A stretch of 8,682 nt of DNA from contig CANAXK010000057.1 of the NCBI GenBank assembly GCA_947365485.1, positions 1 to 8,682 of the forward strand. The letters are read 5' to 3'. Below are positions 6,603 to 8,682 of this stretch, in pieces (within the stretch, counting starts at the first letter, position 1; each line of letters opens with the position of its first letter). A model generated the notes under the pieces. That model did not search any database and was not told the DNA's origin. It saw only the letters and a program-made list of their open reading frames with translations. The DNA comes from an uncultured bacterium (GTDB lineage: Bacteria; Cyanobacteriota; Vampirovibrionia; Gastranaerophilales; Gastranaerophilaceae). Both the position numbers and the translations under genes were made by a program.

Positions 6603-6631
6603 ATGATACAATTATTATAAAAAATTGTAAA
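6603..6631 (-). promoter_or_regulatory. Sigma-70-type promoter of the murA-mfd operon
   Basis: On the minus strand, -35 TTTACA (6626-6631), 17-base spacer, -10 TATCAT (6603-6608); each box is one mismatch from consensus. The expected start is near 6596, giving a leader of about 15 bases that holds little more than the GGAGG site. No operator or riboswitch is visible in so short a leader, so expression is probably constitutive or controlled by the hairpin just upstream. Confidence 0.75.
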
Positions 6632-6650
6632 GAGTGTAGAATATTAAATC

Positions 6651-6689
6651 GTCCCCTCACCCTAGCCCTCTCCCCTAGGGAGAGGGGAC
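6651..6689. repeat. REP-like imperfect palindrome between mnmA and murA
   Basis: The outer arms GTCCCCTC (6651-6658) and GAGGGGAC (6682-6689) pair. After a single A-A mismatch, CCCTAG (6660-6665) pairs with CTAGGG (6675-6680), leaving a 9-base loop. A competing fold pairs CCCTCTCCC (6666-6674) with GGGAGAGGG (6678-6686) around a CTA loop. No U run follows on either strand, so it is not a standard intrinsic terminator, although it lies 6 bases after the mnmA stop codon. Similar CCCTCTCCC/GGGAGAGGG elements are dispersed in many bacterial genomes. Possible roles are stabilising the mRNA 3' end or slowing polymerase. Confidence 0.75.
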
Positions 6690-6695
6690 TAGAGA

Positions 6696-7733
6696 TTAAA
6701 TAAACGCACCGCCGAGCAGGTGCCCGTCATCTTTGTCGTAAAGAACACATGCCTGACCTTTTGCAATCGCTGAAACAGCCGGATTGAACGCAATCCTGAC
6801 TTCGTTCCCGCAAATTTCAGCATGTGCAGGTATTGCCTGCATATTGTACCTGATTTTTGCCATAACGTCAAACTCTGTTTGTGTTTGAGGGTAGCTCCAG
6901 TTCATGTTTTTTAATACAAGTGAATCAGAATACAATTCATCCTTATATCCGACATAAACCGTGTTTGTATCGGCATTAATCCCTGTTACATAAAGTGCTT
7001 CCGGAGCAGCAAGCCCTATACCTTTTCTCTGACCGATTGTATACTGCCAGAACCCCTGATGCTGACCTAAAACTTTGCCGCTTAATTTTTCAACAAAATT
7101 TCCCTGCTTTGCTTCAAGAATATTATTAAGATACTTTTTCGTTGTCATAGGAGCCTTGATAAAACAAATATCCTGACTCTCTTTGGACGATTTTGAAGGA
7201 AGGTCGTTTTCCTCAGCAATCCTTCTGATATCGGATTTTACGTAATCAGAAAGCGGAAAAAGCGTTCTCTCAAGCTGGCTCTGGTTAAGCAGGAACAAGA
7301 AATAAAGCTGGTCCTTGTGCTCGTCAGAAGCCGGGTAAAATTTTACAAACCCGCCATCGCGCTTAATCTTTGCGTAATGTCCGGTTGCAATAAAATCCGC
7401 ACCGAGTTCTTGTATCGCGTAATCAAACAGCGCGCCCCATTTCATGTACTTGTTGCACATAATACAAGGATTCGGAGTCTCGCCGTTCTTGTAGGATTCT
7501 TCAAAATACTTAATAACCTTTTCTTCAAAAACATCAGAAACATCAAGCGGGTAAAAAGGGATTTCCAGTTTTTCAGCAACCCTTCCTGCGTTTTCGACCA
7601 CCTGTTCAGCTTCTGGAGAATTAGTGGTTTTGGCGGTTACGCCCACAACTTCGTATCCCTGTTGTTTTAAAAGCAAAGCTGTTACGCTGCTGTCAACTCC
7701 ACCTGATAGTGCAACAGCGACCTTTTTAGTCAT
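6696..7733 (-). CDS. mnmA: tRNA-specific 2-thiouridylase MnmA
   Basis: 345 residues, at the short end for the family (E. coli about 368). It adds sulfur to position 2 of the wobble uridine in tRNA-Lys, -Glu and -Gln, using ATP to adenylate the base and sulfur passed to it by a persulfide relay. Seen: the PP-loop SGGVDSS at 10-16; NPCIMCN with the first catalytic Cys90; GHYAKI from 118; SQDICFI with the second catalytic Cys190; and FWQYTIGQRKGIG in the C-terminal half. The usual CCS stretch after the first strand is absent: residues 35-50 read AKTTNSPEAEQVVENA, so this loop is shortened. The ATG at 7733 overlaps the stop of the upstream gene (ATGACTAA), a coupling arrangement, and places the family-typical MTKKVAVALSGG at the start. 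An upstream in-frame GTG at 7751 would add MRRCFW, which is less likely. Confidence 0.97.
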   Translation of the reverse strand: MTKKVAVALSGGVDSSVTALLLKQQGYEVVGVTAKTTNSPEAEQVVENAGRVAEKLEIPFYPLDVSDVFEEKVIKYFEESYKNGETPNPCIMCNKYMKWGALFDYAIQELGADFIATGHYAKIKRDGGFVKFYPASDEHKDQLYFLFLLNQSQLERTLFPLSDYVKSDIRRIAEENDLPSKSSKESQDICFIKAPMTTKKYLNNILEAKQGNFVEKLSGKVLGQHQGFWQYTIGQRKGIGLAAPEALYVTGINADTNTVYVGYKDELYSDSLVLKNMNWSYPQTQTEFDVMAKIRYNMQAIPAHAEICGNEVRIAFNPAVSAIAKGQACVLYDKDDGHLLGGAFI

Positions 7734-8448
7734 CCAGAAGCACCTTCTCACCGTAAGCTGTCAATCTGTATTCAGATGTCCCGACAAGCCCTGTCAAATC
7801 AGGCAGGCATTCGATGTAGTCGCGGTTAATTGCTTCCTGCAAAACTGCGTGGTCAATGATTACAGCAATGTTCTGCATTAATTTTGCATTAAGCTGTTTT
7901 AAAGTAAATCTCGGTCTTTGTTCGTACTGGGTGAAATAATATGCAGTAAGAAGCAAATAGTCTATTTTTTTCTCAACCTTGCGTCCGCTAATATAGTTCA
8001 AAAACGCGTTATCCTTCTTAATAGAAGGGCTCGGCTTAAACGAAAGCTCTGTTTGAGGTGACTGCATAGAGTTTTCCAGAATATTGTCGAATCCTCCCTG
8101 TTGAACATCATTTACAGTTACCGGTGCAGATTCCTGCTGCGGTTTTGGCGCTGCATAAAAAATATCAAGGTTCTTTTCTCGGGAATCTTCAACGACCGGC
8201 GCTTCTTCAACGGGTTCCGGTTTTGGCATACGCTTCAGCTGTTCGTCAATTTTTCTCTGGGTTATTTCTTTTTCTGTATTGATTTGTGTGTTAACCATGT
8301 CTTTGCACTGTTTGACTTTGTGTTTCTGCGCGTATTCAGCAGCCTTTTTTACCCACAGCGCAAACTGCTCAACAATAAGTTCCTTATCAGAGGTTGATAG
8401 GCTTAATTGATACTTTCCCTTGGTGATTTTAAATGAATAAGTTGACAT
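7726..8448 (-). CDS. Unknown 240-residue protein: small N-terminal module plus C-terminal winged-helix-like domain
   Basis: Three parts are visible. Residues 1-40 (YSFKITKGKYQLSLS, then a helix ending EQFALWVKKAAEYAQ) form a beta-beta-alpha-like module that matches the whole of the neighbouring 40-residue protein. Residues 41-140 are a charged, then Pro-rich, probably disordered linker with the motif FDNILENSM near 120. Residues about 158-240 look like a winged helix: helix KKIDYLLLTAYYFTQ, FTLKQLNAKL, a recognition-like helix AVLQEAINRDYIE, then LTGLVGTSEYRLTAYGEKVLL as the wing and closing strand. No membrane segment or signal peptide. Winged helices often bind DNA but can also mediate protein contacts, so regulator is only a guess. 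The ATG at 8448 has AGGA 6 bases upstream, overlapping the previous stop codon; its own stop overlaps the mnmA start. Expression is therefore tied to mnmA. Confidence 0.85.
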   Translation of the reverse strand: MSTYSFKITKGKYQLSLSTSDKELIVEQFALWVKKAAEYAQKHKVKQCKDMVNTQINTEKEITQRKIDEQLKRMPKPEPVEEAPVVEDSREKNLDIFYAAPKPQQESAPVTVNDVQQGGFDNILENSMQSPQTELSFKPSPSIKKDNAFLNYISGRKVEKKIDYLLLTAYYFTQYEQRPRFTLKQLNAKLMQNIAVIIDHAVLQEAINRDYIECLPDLTGLVGTSEYRLTAYGEKVLLDD

Positions 8449-8456
8449 AATTTATC

Positions 8457-8579
8457 CTACTTGTCTTGCAATAACTCCTCGCGCCATTTGTTAAGCTGTT
8501 CTTCAACAAACTCCAAATCATCAGACTTCAATTCGATTTCGATATCGCCTTTTTTCATCTTGAATACGTATTCGTGCAT
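8457..8579 (-). CDS. 40-residue protein, paralogue of the neighbour's N-terminal module
   Basis: Encodes MHEYVFKMKKGDIEIELKSD, followed by DLEFVEEQLNKWREELLQDK. Support: AAGGAGG at 8584-8590 four bases before the ATG, a promoter just upstream, an 8-base gap to the next gene, and a clear ungapped match to residues 1-32 of the 240-residue protein. Twelve of 32 positions are identical, including Tyr4, Phe6-Lys7, Lys10-Gly11, Leu17, Asp21, Glu23, Glu27-Gln28 and Trp32. Predicted fold: two strands and an acidic amphipathic helix. It could be a free-standing copy of a binding module that pairs with, or competes with, the larger protein. Function unknown. First gene of the mnmA unit. Confidence 0.85.
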   Translation of the reverse strand: MHEYVFKMKKGDIEIELKSDDLEFVEEQLNKWREELLQDK

Positions 8580-8599
8580 ATATCCTCCTTAATGAATAA

Positions 8600-8628
8600 A
8601 GTTTACATTAAAACTCGCAAACTTTCAA
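8600..8628 (-). promoter_or_regulatory. Promoter of the 40-residue protein / winged-helix / mnmA unit
   Basis: Minus strand: -35 TTGAAA (8623-8628, one mismatch), 17-base spacer, -10 TAAACT (8600-8605, two mismatches). Predicted start near 8593, leaving a leader of about 14 bases containing the AAGGAGG site. The spacing is ideal but the -10 box is only fair. Confidence 0.6.
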
Positions 8629-8673
8629 GTAAATATTGAAAAAATAAGTCGGATACTGAAAAAGGAATTGGAT

Positions 8674-8682
8674 ATGTCTTTT
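8674..8682 (+). CDS. Possible start of a divergent gene, cut by window edge
   Basis: An ATG at 8674 (codons ATG TCT TTT) preceded by AAAGGA at a spacing of about 8 bases, in the direction opposite to the 40-residue gene. Only three codons are visible, so nothing can be said about the product. No clear plus-strand promoter is seen in 8591-8673. It could be a chance ATG. Confidence 0.25.

Noticed and set aside
6651..6689. Intrinsic terminator for mnmA
   Set aside because: The hairpin is strong but neither side is followed by a run of T, so it was called a REP-like repeat.
1..8682. CRISPR arrays, tRNA or rRNA genes, transposases, or a recombinase gene
   Set aside because: None was seen on either strand; in particular the recombinase needed for the proposed inversion is not encoded in this window.

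Overview
The window looks like chromosomal DNA from an AT-rich bacterium with a peptidoglycan wall, nearly all of it coded on the minus strand. The mix is a SurA/PrsA-like foldase lipoprotein, a type IV prepilin, MurA, MnmA, Mfd and several short lineage-type unknown proteins (a RWYDxDP repeat protein and a winged-helix protein). It reminds me of the non-photosynthetic relatives of cyanobacteria found in guts (Vampirovibrionia/Gastranaerophilales). That placement rests on protein flavour only and is a low-confidence inference.

Layout, in transcription order (right to left). A sigma-70-type promoter at 8600-8628 starts a tight three-gene unit: a 40-residue protein (8457-8579), a 240-residue winged-helix-like protein whose N-terminus is a paralogue of the 40-residue protein (7726-8448), and the tRNA thiolase MnmA (6696-7733). 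An intergenic stretch follows with a REP-like palindrome (6651-6689) and a second good promoter (6603-6631). This promoter starts murA (TTG start at 6581), a duplicated-module unknown protein (4946-5278), mfd (1564-4938) and a parvulin-type lipoprotein foldase (454-1551). These four genes overlap or are separated by no more than 12 bases, so they look like one operon. The operon ends at a perfect bidirectional terminator (405-449). At the right edge a plus-strand gene may begin at 8674.

The most interesting part is the left end. Between the terminator and a truncated prepilin gene (1-162, minus strand, GTG start) lies a 210-base segment (190-399) bounded by two identical 29-base sites in inverted orientation. 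Each site has 11-base palindromic arms around an asymmetric 6-base centre, which is the geometry of a dif/tyrosine-recombinase site, and one arm matches the XerD arm of E. coli dif at 9 of 11 positions. Inside the segment, abutting the right-hand site, is a near-consensus promoter (TTGCAT, 17 bases, TATAAT) that points AWAY from the prepilin gene and into the terminator. Inverting the segment would place this promoter directly upstream of the prepilin with a leader of about 48 bases. The simplest reading is an invertible-promoter ON/OFF switch for a pilus or pseudopilus gene, captured here in the OFF orientation. This is inferred from sequence architecture. No recombinase gene lies in the window, and a MITE-like element or a paired operator remains possible.

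Functionally, murA (peptidoglycan precursor synthesis), the foldase lipoprotein (export and envelope folding) and the prepilin are envelope genes. mfd and mnmA are housekeeping genes for transcription-coupled repair and tRNA modification.
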